A stretch of DNA of 64,000 nucleotides from an uncultured Campylobacter sp. Lineage in GTDB: Bacteria > Campylobacterota > Campylobacteria > Campylobacterales > Campylobacteraceae. The notes beneath the pieces are model-generated. The model did no database searches, was not told the origin of the DNA, and was given only the letters and a program-made list of their open reading frames with translations. Made by a program: the position numbers and the translations under genes. Of this stretch, positions 17,223 to 25,459 are shown one piece after another. Position 1 is the stretch's first letter. Each line of letters opens with the position of its first letter. Location: contig NZ_CALIIU010000008.1 of NCBI RefSeq assembly GCF_938017775.1, positions 65,338-129,337 of the forward strand, read 5' to 3'.

Positions 17223-18554
17223 ATGGAAAACCAGATCAAAAATTTTCTACAAAATTGCGAGCAGATTATTAAATTGCAGGTAAAGCGATACGAAAACCAT
17301 AGCTCTTTTGCGACGAAAATTCCACCCGTTTCTATACTGCCTTATGATGAATTTGAGAAAAAATACGGCTCAAATTTATATTTGGATGGTAGTTTTGACG
17401 TGCTGGTGTTTGACGGCGATCTTAGCCTATCGGGAGGCACGATAAATGCCGCTTGGCTTAAGGATAAATTTAACGAAGCAGGCGGCAAAAATAACGCACG
17501 AGCGATGTTTGTTAACGGAAATTTATCCACCGGCGGCGATATCATCGATGATGATTATCTGTTTTTACAGGTCGCTAAAGATACGGCGTGTGATTATCTG
17601 CATTCGCAGGACGGCGTTATCGCAATCGGCGGCAATCTAACGGCGCTTTGGGGCATAAGCGGCGAATACAACGACGGAATGTTGCAGGTTTTTGGAAAAA
17701 CGCAAGCGCCGTATATCGTCTCAAACGACCACGCGATGCCTGATCATAGCGCTAGCGAATGCGTCTATGTCCTAGACGGACGGATCGGTCAAAGCTACCT
17801 AGGCGCGCTTGATGGTTGGGAATTTTTTGAAGATTGCGAGCTGATGTTTAAGGATGGAATTTGCGAAGATGAGCATCAGATCGATATTTCCGCCTTTTTT
17901 AAATTTGTAAAAAAGGGCGTTAATCCGATGGTGGATTTTAAAACTTTTGAAGCTAGAAAAGCCGCCTGGGACGAAGAAAATGAAGAGCAGGAGCCAGAAG
18001 ATACAGGCGATCTGCCTAAAAATTCCGAAACCGTCGCCGAGATATTAAATTTAGAAAATTTCAACCTCAGCGATGAGGAACTATACGAGTATATGATGAG
18101 CGAATTTGAGGCCATAGAAAAAATCGGCGACGAAAGCGAAAAATATGCTTATGGCGGCAGAGCTTTCAAACTGCCTATCATTGCGGCGAGGATGGCGGAA
18201 AATTGGCGGCTGATTACCCAGCGTTACTCTGCGCAGCAGATAGATGACCTACGCAAAATCATCATTAAGAGCGCGACTAATTTGGCTGATTATTTTTTAA
18301 AAATCGGCGATAAAAAACAGCTTGCATTCATCTATGAATTTTTAAACGATGATGCGGTGAGCATCGAAAAGGACGAGCCGTTTTTATATGAAACGCTGGT
18401 GCGCGCGGGCTTGGAGTTGCAAGATTACGATAGCACTTACGCGCTAGTGTCCGTCATCGATAAAAAGTCCGAATTTTTGCCGCAGGAGATGGCAAAAAGC
18501 ATCGCGGACGTGATTAAAAGCGAAGGATACCGGGCTTGGCTGGCAAAACAGTAA
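17223..18554 (+). CDS. Unrecognised protein with glycine-rich beta-repeat N-terminal half
   Basis: 443 aa, not recognised. Residues ~55-200 contain recurring hydrophobic-Gly-Asp/Asn strands such as VFDGDLSLSGGTI, FVNGNLSTGGDII and IAIGGNLTALWGI, which suggest a parallel beta-helix. From ~235 onward the protein is acidic and helical, with EENEEQEPEDTGD as a linker and helical repeats to the end. There is no signal peptide or membrane segment, so it is probably cytoplasmic. The start is well supported by AAAAGGAGATAAAAATG. It stands alone between pepD and nth. Composition is slightly more AT-rich than its neighbours. I make no functional claim. Confidence 0.75.
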   Translation: MENQIKNFLQNCEQIIKLQVKRYENHSSFATKIPPVSILPYDEFEKKYGSNLYLDGSFDVLVFDGDLSLSGGTINAAWLKDKFNEAGGKNNARAMFVNGNLSTGGDIIDDDYLFLQVAKDTACDYLHSQDGVIAIGGNLTALWGISGEYNDGMLQVFGKTQAPYIVSNDHAMPDHSASECVYVLDGRIGQSYLGALDGWEFFEDCELMFKDGICEDEHQIDISAFFKFVKKGVNPMVDFKTFEARKAAWDEENEEQEPEDTGDLPKNSETVAEILNLENFNLSDEELYEYMMSEFEAIEKIGDESEKYAYGGRAFKLPIIAARMAENWRLITQRYSAQQIDDLRKIIIKSATNLADYFLKIGDKKQLAFIYEFLNDDAVSIEKDEPFLYETLVRAGLELQDYDSTYALVSVIDKKSEFLPQEMAKSIADVIKSEGYRAWLAKQ

Positions 18555-18735
18555 GCTCCAAAAAGCAAAATTTTAAATTTTTCTAAAAGATAAAAATCAA
18601 AAGAGGCGTTTATAAAATTTCAATCTAAATTTTAGCGCCATAATAAGCCGAATGTCTGCCGTAAAGCGGGTTTAAACAAGGCGTCAAAATTTTAAAATTC
18701 CGTCAAATTTAAGCTCGCATCTGCAGGCTAAAATT

Positions 18736-19371
18736 TTACGGAAAATTCTTATCCTTGCTGCTGCACAGCTCGTTTAAAAAACACTCTTTGCAGTTTGGCT
18801 TTATCGCTTTACAGGTGTAGCGGCCGAAAAGCACCATGCCTTGGTGCAGCTTGCCAAGATCCGTCTTAAAAGCCTCGCTTAGATCGCGCTCCGTAAGCTC
18901 GGGCGTCTTTGCGCGGCTCAGCCCCAGGCGATGCGCGACGCGAAAGACGTGCGTATCCACCGCCATCACGTTTGCGCCCGCGCCCTCCAAAAGCACGACG
19001 TGAGCGGTCTTTTGCCCCACGCCCGCAAGAGATTTTAGCCCCGCTTCATCAAGCGGCACTACGCCGTCAAAGTCGCGAACCACCGCCTGCGCCATTTTGA
19101 TTAAATTTACCGCTTTGTTGTTGTAGAAATTGCACGAGCTAATTAGCAGCTTTACGCTTGCCAGATTGGCCTTTGCGAGCTCCTCAACGCTAGGAAATTC
19201 CGCAAAAAAGCTCGGCGTGATCAAATTTACCCGCTTATCGGTACACTGCGCGCTAAGCATCACGCAGACTAAAAGCTGATAGGTGTCTTTGAATTTCAAC
19301 TCACTGCGCTCTTCCGCGAAGTTTTGCAGAATTCTCTTTTTTATCTCTAAAATATCTTTTTTACTTCTCAT
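18736..19371 (-). CDS. nth: Endonuclease III
   Basis: Base-excision repair glycosylase/AP lyase for oxidised pyrimidines. 211 aa, the standard length. The helix-hairpin-helix loop LAGVGQKTAHVVL contains the catalytic lysine K121, and the catalytic aspartate is D139 in VDTHVFRVAHRLGL. The C-terminal 4Fe-4S cluster cysteines are C187, C194, C197 and C203. It is divergent from peb4 across ~100 bp, as in C. jejuni. Confidence 0.97.
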   Translation of the reverse strand: MRSKKDILEIKKRILQNFAEERSELKFKDTYQLLVCVMLSAQCTDKRVNLITPSFFAEFPSVEELAKANLASVKLLISSCNFYNNKAVNLIKMAQAVVRDFDGVVPLDEAGLKSLAGVGQKTAHVVLLEGAGANVMAVDTHVFRVAHRLGLSRAKTPELTERDLSEAFKTDLGKLHQGMVLFGRYTCKAIKPNCKECFLNELCSSKDKNFP

Positions 19372-19423
19372 TTACATTTCCTCAAGGCGGAATTCTACCC
19401 TAAAATTCTAAAGTACAGTTTGA

Positions 19424-19447
19424 TTGTTAACAACTTTGAGTTATAAT
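19424..19447 (+). promoter_or_regulatory. peb4 promoter with adjacent palindrome
   Basis: TATAAT at 19442-19447 is a perfect -10 box for peb4. A 10-bp perfect palindrome TTGTTAACAA lies at 19424-19433, where the -35 region would be. It could be an operator half-site pair; this is an inference from position and symmetry only. Confidence 0.6.
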
Positions 19448-19473
19448 CGCCGTTAAAATTTTTTTAAGGAATT

Positions 19474-20286
19474 GTGATGAAAAAAGTTTTATTTACAGCA
19501 CTTAGTTTGGCTGCCGCTATCAGCCTCAACGCTACCGTTTACGCTACCGTCAATGGCAAAGACGTAACCGAAAAAGAGCTTGCTCCGCTACTTCAAGGCA
19601 TAGGCAATGTAGATATCGCCGCTCTTAACGCGGATCAAAAAAAGGAGCTTATCGATAAAGGCATCGATCTGATGCTGCTAACGGATGAAGCTAAAAAATC
19701 GGGCGTTATGGACGAAGACGTTTATAAAAAAGAGCTTGAAATCGTAAAAGATAACTTAGCACTTCGCGTATGGCAGGCTAAAGAAGCCAGCAAAATAAAT
19801 ATCGACGATAAAGAAATAGCCGATTTTTATAACAAAAACAAAGCGCGCTTTACCGAGCCTGCGAGAATCAAAGCGGCTCAGATCGTCGTTAAAACCGAAG
19901 CCGAGGCAAACGATATTATTAAGCAGTTAAAAGGGCTTAGCGACAGTGCACTATTTACTAAATTTGCAGAGCTTGCCAAAGCCAAATCTATCGATCCGCA
20001 GGCTAAACAAACCGGCGGCGAGCTAGGCTGGATGCCTAGCGATCAGGTCAAGCCTTTTGCCGATGCGATCTCTAAGATAAAAGATGGTCAAATCACTACT
20101 AAAGCGATTAGAAGCAGAGTCGGATATCACGTCGTGTTAAAAGAGGAGTCTCAAGCTAAAAAGCAGTTAAGTCAAAGCGAAGCAAAGCCTTTTATTGAGC
20201 GCGTGCTTAGACAGCAAAAAGCGGCGAAAGTAGTCGAGCAAAAAGCGGCAGATCTTCACAAAAACGCTAAAATCGAGTATAAATAA
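19474..20286 (+). CDS. peb4: PEB4-type periplasmic peptidyl-prolyl isomerase/chaperone
   Basis: SurA-like chaperone that assists outer-membrane protein assembly; C. jejuni PEB4 (Cbf2) is the named relative. 270 aa. A Sec signal covers residues 1-24 (cleavage near SLNATVYA). The N-terminal helical chaperone part follows (~27-125). A parvulin rotamase domain runs from ~130 to 228, with IKAAQIVVKTEAEA, GGELGWMPSDQVKPF and SRVGYHVVLKEE as landmarks. A final helix wraps back. It is followed by fba after 14 bp, so the two are probably co-transcribed. The second Met (MKK) is an alternative start. Confidence 0.94.
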   Translation: MMKKVLFTALSLAAAISLNATVYATVNGKDVTEKELAPLLQGIGNVDIAALNADQKKELIDKGIDLMLLTDEAKKSGVMDEDVYKKELEIVKDNLALRVWQAKEASKINIDDKEIADFYNKNKARFTEPARIKAAQIVVKTEAEANDIIKQLKGLSDSALFTKFAELAKAKSIDPQAKQTGGELGWMPSDQVKPFADAISKIKDGQITTKAIRSRVGYHVVLKEESQAKKQLSQSEAKPFIERVLRQQKAAKVVEQKAADLHKNAKIEYK

Positions 20287-20300
20287 TATAGGAGCTAAAA

Positions 20301-21365
20301 ATGGGCGTTTTAGATATAGTAAAACCGGGCGTTTTAAGCGGCGATGACGTAAGTAAGGTCTATGCGTATGCGAAGCAGCAGGGCTTTGCGATCCCTGCGG
20401 TAAACGTAGTGGGGAGCAACTCCATCAACGCCGTCTTGGAAAGCGCTAAAATCGCAAATTCGCCCGTTATTATTCAGTTTAGCAACGGCGGCGCAGCGTT
20501 TTATGCGGGAGCTACTTGCCCTAATGCCGCGGTTTTGGGCGCTATCGCAGGCGCGCATCAAGTGCATGCTTTGGCGGCTCATTACGGCGTTGCGGTGATT
20601 TTGCATACCGATCATGCCGCAAGGAAGCTGCTTCCGTGGATCGACGAGCTCATTAAGGCCAACGCCGAGAATAAAAAAGCTCATGGCGTGCCGCTGTTTA
20701 GCTCGCACATGCTCGATCTTAGCGAGGATGATTTGGAGCTAAATTTAGCGACCTGCGAGAAGTATTTGGAAATTTTAAGCGATCTTGGAATTTCGCTTGA
20801 GATCGAGCTTGGCGTCACGGGCGGCGAAGAGGACGGCGTCGATAATACTGGCGTCGATAACGCGCGGCTTTACACCCAGCCCGCAGATGTCGCGCTTGCC
20901 TACGAGCGACTTGGCAAAATCAGCGATAGATTTAGCATTGCAGCAAGCTTTGGCAACGTCCACGGCGTGTATAAGCCTGGCAATGTTGTGCTGAGACCTG
21001 AAATTTTGAAAAATTCGCAAAAATTCGTCCGCGAAAAATTTAATCTGCAATCCGAAAAGCCTGTAAATTTCGTCTTTCACGGCGGCAGTGGCAGCGAGAC
21101 CTCTGACATCAAGGCAGCCGTAAGCTACGGCGTAGTTAAGATGAATATCGACACCGACACGCAGTGGGCGTTTTGGGACGGCGTGCGCGCTTATGAGGCC
21201 AAAAATCGCGGCTATTTGCAAGCTCAAATCGGCAATCCGGAAGGTGAGGACAAGCCAAATAAAAAATTCTACGATCCTCGCAAATGGCTGAGAGCAGGCG
21301 AGCAGAGTATGGTGGCGCGCTTGCAGGTCGCATTTGACAATCTAAATTGCCTAAATAGGAACTAA
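20301..21365 (+). CDS. fbaA: Fructose-bisphosphate aldolase, class II
   Basis: Zinc aldolase interconverting fructose-1,6-bisphosphate with DHAP and glyceraldehyde-3-phosphate. 354 aa, class IIA length. The catalytic aspartate and a zinc histidine are D104 and H105 in ILHTDHAARKLLPWID. Further zinc histidines lie in GNVHGVYKPGN and NFVFHGGSGS. The C-terminal GVVKMNIDTDTQWAFWDGV is typical. In Campylobacter, which lacks phosphofructokinase, this serves gluconeogenesis; that is family knowledge, not visible here. It follows peb4 closely and is 1 bp from the next gene. Confidence 0.97.
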   Translation: MGVLDIVKPGVLSGDDVSKVYAYAKQQGFAIPAVNVVGSNSINAVLESAKIANSPVIIQFSNGGAAFYAGATCPNAAVLGAIAGAHQVHALAAHYGVAVILHTDHAARKLLPWIDELIKANAENKKAHGVPLFSSHMLDLSEDDLELNLATCEKYLEILSDLGISLEIELGVTGGEEDGVDNTGVDNARLYTQPADVALAYERLGKISDRFSIAASFGNVHGVYKPGNVVLRPEILKNSQKFVREKFNLQSEKPVNFVFHGGSGSETSDIKAAVSYGVVKMNIDTDTQWAFWDGVRAYEAKNRGYLQAQIGNPEGEDKPNKKFYDPRKWLRAGEQSMVARLQVAFDNLNCLNRN

Positions 21366-21366
21366 T

Positions 21367-22656
21367 ATGGATCGCCCGAATAACGAAGTGCTCGATATCA
21401 CGCTACCTGAGGCGAAGGAGCGCTCGCTAGCGGGCGTTTTTTTTAAGATCGCAGCTCTGCCGATTGCGGTTTTTGTGGTGTTTTTGCTGGGCTATTTGGG
21501 GCTTATCGGGCTGAAGGTAGAAACGCACTCGATCCTGATGCTTGCAGTTTTGCTTATTATTGCACTAATTTTAGCTCGTCATAATGCAGAATATGGCTGC
21601 TTAAATTTTCAAAATAATATCGATGACTTCAAGCGCGAGCTGAAAAATTACATCGTCGCCAATCTCTTAAGTATCGGCGGTAAAAAAAAATCAGATGCTA
21701 GCTTTGATCTTTTTGTGGACGAATACGGCTACTCGCTACGTAATCAAAACTACGCTTCCGTCGCGTCGGCAGTCTTTCCGATGCTTGGAATTTTAGGAAC
21801 TTTCATCTCGATTGCGATTTCGATGCCGCACTTTTCCTCAAGCAATATTGATGGGCTCGAAACCGAGATCGCGCAGCTTCTAGGCGGCGTGGGCACAGCG
21901 TTTTACGTCTCGATCTATGGAATTTTTTTAGCGCTTTGGTGGATATATTTTGAGAAAAAAGGCATTAGCAAATATGAGCGTCTGCTCATCAAATACAAAA
22001 ATTCCACTAAAAATTTCTTTTGGAACAAAGACGAAATAACACAGGGCTATCTGAGTGAAATTTTAAACGCTAATTCCGAAATTTCGCGCTCATTTGCGAT
22101 GATGAGCTCTACGAATTTTACCGAAAAGCTAAACCGCCTAATCGATGAAAAAATCGGCGCTTTTGAAAGCGTGATGGAAGCTGAGAAGCGAAGTATGGCG
22201 ATTACACAAGAAGAGCTTGAAAAAGCAGGAGAGATGGTCCAAAGGACAAATCTCGCTCACGGCGAGTTAGATAAGAGCTTCGCTCAAATTTTATCTGCGC
22301 TCAAGTCCGTGTCTGCAAGCCTAATCGAAATTCAAAACGGAATTTCCGCGCAGTATCTAAGCCAGTCCAAGGCTTTAACGGACGGACAAGGCGAGCTGGC
22401 TAACGTTACGAATGCATTAAGCGCTCAAATAAAGAGCCTAAATGCCTCCTTAGGTGGGTTTGCGGGCGAAATTTCAAGTTCGCAGAATGCTTACGCCGCT
22501 AAAATTGACGCTAGCTTTAAGGGGTTAAGCGCGGATTTGAAGGCACTTTTAGCTGGAGAGGGCGCTGCGCGGACGAGCAACGAAAGCATCATCGAAGAGC
22601 TTCGTAAAACGCTTGCGAGCATCGATGAAAAAGCACTTTTAGATGAAAACGAATAA
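21367..22656 (+). CDS. MotA/TolQ/ExbB-like proton-channel protein with long coiled-coil tail
   Basis: 429 aa, the counterpart by position of C. jejuni Cj0598. Two membrane segments near residues 26-70 are followed by a cytoplasmic segment. The channel domain has two more helices at ~140-200: FPMLGILGTFISIAISM and LLGGVGTAFYVSIYGIFLALWW, matching the MotA/TolQ/ExbB core. From ~230 to 429 it is largely coiled coil (EKLNRLIDEKIGAFESVMEA and later SLIEIQNGI repeats). It overlaps the OmpA-domain gene by 14 bases. The pair resembles a stator that couples ion flow to a periplasmic peptidoglycan-bound partner. ZorA of Zorya defence has a similar plan, but no zorC or zorD is present. Confidence 0.82.
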   Translation: MDRPNNEVLDITLPEAKERSLAGVFFKIAALPIAVFVVFLLGYLGLIGLKVETHSILMLAVLLIIALILARHNAEYGCLNFQNNIDDFKRELKNYIVANLLSIGGKKKSDASFDLFVDEYGYSLRNQNYASVASAVFPMLGILGTFISIAISMPHFSSSNIDGLETEIAQLLGGVGTAFYVSIYGIFLALWWIYFEKKGISKYERLLIKYKNSTKNFFWNKDEITQGYLSEILNANSEISRSFAMMSSTNFTEKLNRLIDEKIGAFESVMEAEKRSMAITQEELEKAGEMVQRTNLAHGELDKSFAQILSALKSVSASLIEIQNGISAQYLSQSKALTDGQGELANVTNALSAQIKSLNASLGGFAGEISSSQNAYAAKIDASFKGLSADLKALLAGEGAARTSNESIIEELRKTLASIDEKALLDENE

Positions 22657-23665
22657 CGAAGAAAAAGAGACCTTTTGGATTGCGTACGCCGATTTGATGG
22701 CGGGACTGCTTTTTGTTTTCGTGCTTTTAGTAGGCGGCATCATCGTCAAATACTTCCTCACGCAAAGCAACCTGCAAGAGAAAGAAAGCCAAATTTCAAG
22801 CGCGCTAGCAAGCCTGCAAAGCCAGGAGAAAAAAAGCGCCGAGCTTGAGGCGCTGAATAAAATTTTTAGCGATCAGCTCGAGAAGCTAAATATCGAAAAC
22901 ACCGATCTTCGCAAGCAAAATTCCATCTATTTCATACAGATCGAAGATCTAACCGAGATGGCGGAGAAGCTGAAAAAAGAGAATTTAGACATCAACTCGC
23001 TTCTGCAAAAAGCGCGCGACGATGCCAACGCTACGATCAGCCAGAACGAACTTAAAATCGCCTTTTTGCTCGATCAGCTCACGAAGAAGGAGAGCGATTT
23101 TAATAAAATTTTACAAGACCTCAACGTCACGAAAAACCGCATCCGCAACCTAACCGGAATGAAGGTCAAAATCATCGCCGATCTGAAAGAGAAGCTGGGC
23201 GGCAATATCCGCATCGATAACGAAAGCGGCGCGATGACGCTAAGCTCGTCGATCCTTTTTGACAAGGGTTCAAGTGAGCTGAAAGAGGACGCCAAAGAGA
23301 CGCTCCGCTCGACGCTGCAGAGCTATTTCGCCGCGCTTTTGAATAACGATGAAATTCGCGAAAATTTAGATCAGATCATCATCGAAGGGCACACGGACAG
23401 CGACGGCGGGTATTTGTATAACCTCGAGCTCTCGCAAAATAGGGCGTTTGCCGTGATGGATTTCATCAACTCGTGGAATAAAGATGAGCGGCTGCAAAAA
23501 TATCTCATCGCCAGCGGTCGCAGCTACACGCAGCCCGTGATGCGCAGAGGCGTCGAGGACAAGGACGCCAGCCGCCGCATCGAGATCAAATTTACCCTTT
23601 CAAACAAAGAGGCGATGGAGGAGATCAGGAAATTTTTGCAGTTCGACGCGAACGCTACGAATTAG
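22643..23665 (+). CDS. MotB-like OmpA-domain protein
   Basis: 340 aa, the partner of the preceding channel protein and counterpart of Cj0599. The N-terminus has one membrane helix with an aspartate at its start (FWIAYADLMAGLLFVFVLLV), as in MotB. A coiled coil spans ~40-170. The C-terminal OmpA/peptidoglycan-binding domain (~190-325) contains SSILFDKGSSELKEDA, IIEGHTDSDGGYLYNLELSQ and DKDASRRIEIKF, the last holding the Arg of the family. Together with the gene upstream it should form an inner-membrane motor anchored to the cell wall. Confidence 0.85.
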   Translation: MKTNNEEKETFWIAYADLMAGLLFVFVLLVGGIIVKYFLTQSNLQEKESQISSALASLQSQEKKSAELEALNKIFSDQLEKLNIENTDLRKQNSIYFIQIEDLTEMAEKLKKENLDINSLLQKARDDANATISQNELKIAFLLDQLTKKESDFNKILQDLNVTKNRIRNLTGMKVKIIADLKEKLGGNIRIDNESGAMTLSSSILFDKGSSELKEDAKETLRSTLQSYFAALLNNDEIRENLDQIIIEGHTDSDGGYLYNLELSQNRAFAVMDFINSWNKDERLQKYLIASGRSYTQPVMRRGVEDKDASRRIEIKFTLSNKEAMEEIRKFLQFDANATN

Positions 23666-23986
23666 CGGCTCGCTCGAAATTTTAACTCGCAAAGGGGAGA
23701 GTTTAAAATTTTAAAATTCTTAAAGAATTAACGGCTCATCTGAAATTTCAACGGCGGCGGAGCGCATCCCTTTATTTTAGCGCGAATGTCGTAATTTGGC
23801 GGCTCGCTAAATTTTACGCACCGCTTACGCAGCATCTGCTGCGGCGGAATGGGTTTAAATTTTAAACCCGCGTATTTTGCCGCGCTTTTAGTGCTGCTGT
23901 GCGCGACGATATAATTCAAATTTTGACCTTTAAATTTAAGTCGCAAATTTAAGCAGGTTTAACGGGCGGCTTAAAATTTAAACGGA
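23666..23986. other. Gap without a supported gene
   Basis: About 320 bp between convergent genes. It has a degenerate direct repeat: ATTAGCGGCTCGCTCGAAAT at 23662 and ATTAACGGCTCATCTGAAAT at ~23726. A 72-codon minus-strand frame (23728-23946) is Lys/Pro-rich and repeat-derived, and I do not believe it is a gene. Confidence 0.5.
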
Positions 23987-25312
23987 TTAAAAGCCTTGTT
24001 CGTTTAGCTTTCTATATCCGTTACAACCGACTTGATCACCCAAATCACAAGCTTTGCCGAAGTATTTTTTTGCCATACTTATATTCTGACTTATGCCTTT
24101 TCCTAAATAATATGAAATTCCGATATTATAGCATCCGCTTCCATCTTTTAAATTGCAAGCTTTTAGATATAGTTCATTTGCCTTTTTATAATCTTGCTTT
24201 ACGCCTTTGCCAGAGCTATACAAAACTCCTAGATTATAGCACCCTTTGCCATATTTTAAATCACAAGCCTTAGAATATAACTCATTTGCTTTATTATAGT
24301 TTTGTTCTACACCTTCTCCTTGTTCATATAAAAACCCTAGATTGTTGCATCCTGCGTCATATTCTAGGTCGCAAGCTTGAGAATATAGCTTGCTCGCTTT
24401 TTTATAATCTTTATTTATGCCTTTGCCGTGTTCATATAAAATTCCAAGATTAGTACATCCTATGCCATATCCTAAATTACAAGCTTTAGAATAAAATTCA
24501 CTCGCTTTTTTATAATCTTGTTTTTCATATAAAGCCCCTAGATCATTACATCCTAACCCATATCCTAGATTACAAGCTCGAGAAAGTAAGTTTCTTGCTT
24601 TCTCGATATTTTGTTTTATGCCTTCGCCTAAATAGTGTAAGACTCCAAGATTGTAACATCCTTCGGCAATTTCTAAATCGCAAGCTTTAGAATACAATTC
24701 GCTTGCCTTCTTATAGTCTTGTTTTATACCTTCGCCCGAGGCGTATAAGAGCCCAAGATTATTACATCCTGTGCCATGTCCTAAATCACAAGCTTTAGAA
24801 TATAGTTCACTAGCTTTTTCGAAGTTTTGTTCTACATCTTTTCTTGAGTCATACCAAAGCCCTAATATATAGCATCCTTCGCTATATCCTAGATTGCAAG
24901 CTTTAGAAAGTAATTCATTCGCTTTTTTGTCGTCTTGCTTTATAGACGTACCTAAATAGTATGAAGCTCCAAGATTGTAACATCCTTCGGCAATTTCTAA
25001 ATCACAAGCTTTAGAATAGAATTGATCCGCTTTTTGGTAGCTTTGTTTTACGCCTTCACCTTTTTCATATAAAATTCCAAGATTATGGCAGCTTTTACCA
25101 TGTTTTAAATCGCAAGCTTTCAAATATAGTTCGCTTGCTTTTTTATAATCCTGTTTTATATTTTCTCCGAAGTAATATGCGCTACCGAGATTTGCACACG
25201 CCGATGCATCGTTATTGTCGCATTTACTTTGCAGTTCGTTTTCATTAAAATCGCTCTGTTTTGCCACTACTAAAGCCGCCGTGGCGATCAGCGCTAAAAA
25301 TATCTTTTTCAT
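23987..25312 (-). CDS. Sel1-repeat, cysteine-rich secreted protein (Hcp-like)
   Basis: About 441 aa from the ATG at 25312 (MKKIFLALIATAALVVA), which has GGAG 7 nt upstream and begins a Sec signal peptide. A start four codons earlier has no such site. The mature part is eleven Sel1-type repeats plus a partial twelfth. Each is about 36 residues and opens with C(D/N)L....GC.NLG, so two cysteines per repeat probably form a disulphide, as in Helicobacter cysteine-rich proteins. The seventh repeat lacks about five residues (LYEKQDYKKAS). The gene is clearly AT-richer than its neighbours and free of the AAATTTTAAAATTT unit. It is probably periplasmic or secreted, with a binding role. Confidence 0.9.
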   Translation of the reverse strand: MKKIFLALIATAALVVAKQSDFNENELQSKCDNNDASACANLGSAYYFGENIKQDYKKASELYLKACDLKHGKSCHNLGILYEKGEGVKQSYQKADQFYSKACDLEIAEGCYNLGASYYLGTSIKQDDKKANELLSKACNLGYSEGCYILGLWYDSRKDVEQNFEKASELYSKACDLGHGTGCNNLGLLYASGEGIKQDYKKASELYSKACDLEIAEGCYNLGVLHYLGEGIKQNIEKARNLLSRACNLGYGLGCNDLGALYEKQDYKKASEFYSKACNLGYGIGCTNLGILYEHGKGINKDYKKASKLYSQACDLEYDAGCNNLGFLYEQGEGVEQNYNKANELYSKACDLKYGKGCYNLGVLYSSGKGVKQDYKKANELYLKACNLKDGSGCYNIGISYYLGKGISQNISMAKKYFGKACDLGDQVGCNGYRKLNEQGF

Positions 25313-25459
25313 ACATCGCTCCATTTAAAATTTCGGCTATTTTATTTCATTTTCGCTTAATCTTTTGAAAATCGGCGAGCTGTAAATTTGCGCAGCCGCA
25401 AGCTTAAAGGCGAAATTTAGCAAAAAGCGTTAAAATTCCAAGCAAAACAAGGAGCGAAA

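Noticed and set aside
21367..23665. Zorya-type anti-phage system
   Set aside because: The ZorA/ZorB-like architecture is there, but no zorC, zorD or zorE is adjacent, and the same pair is a conserved neighbour of fba in Campylobacter.
23728..23946. 72-codon minus-strand frame after the OmpA-domain gene
   Set aside because: Sequence is Lys/Pro-rich, repeat-derived (RLKFKGQN, LKFKPIPP), and there is no ribosome-binding site.
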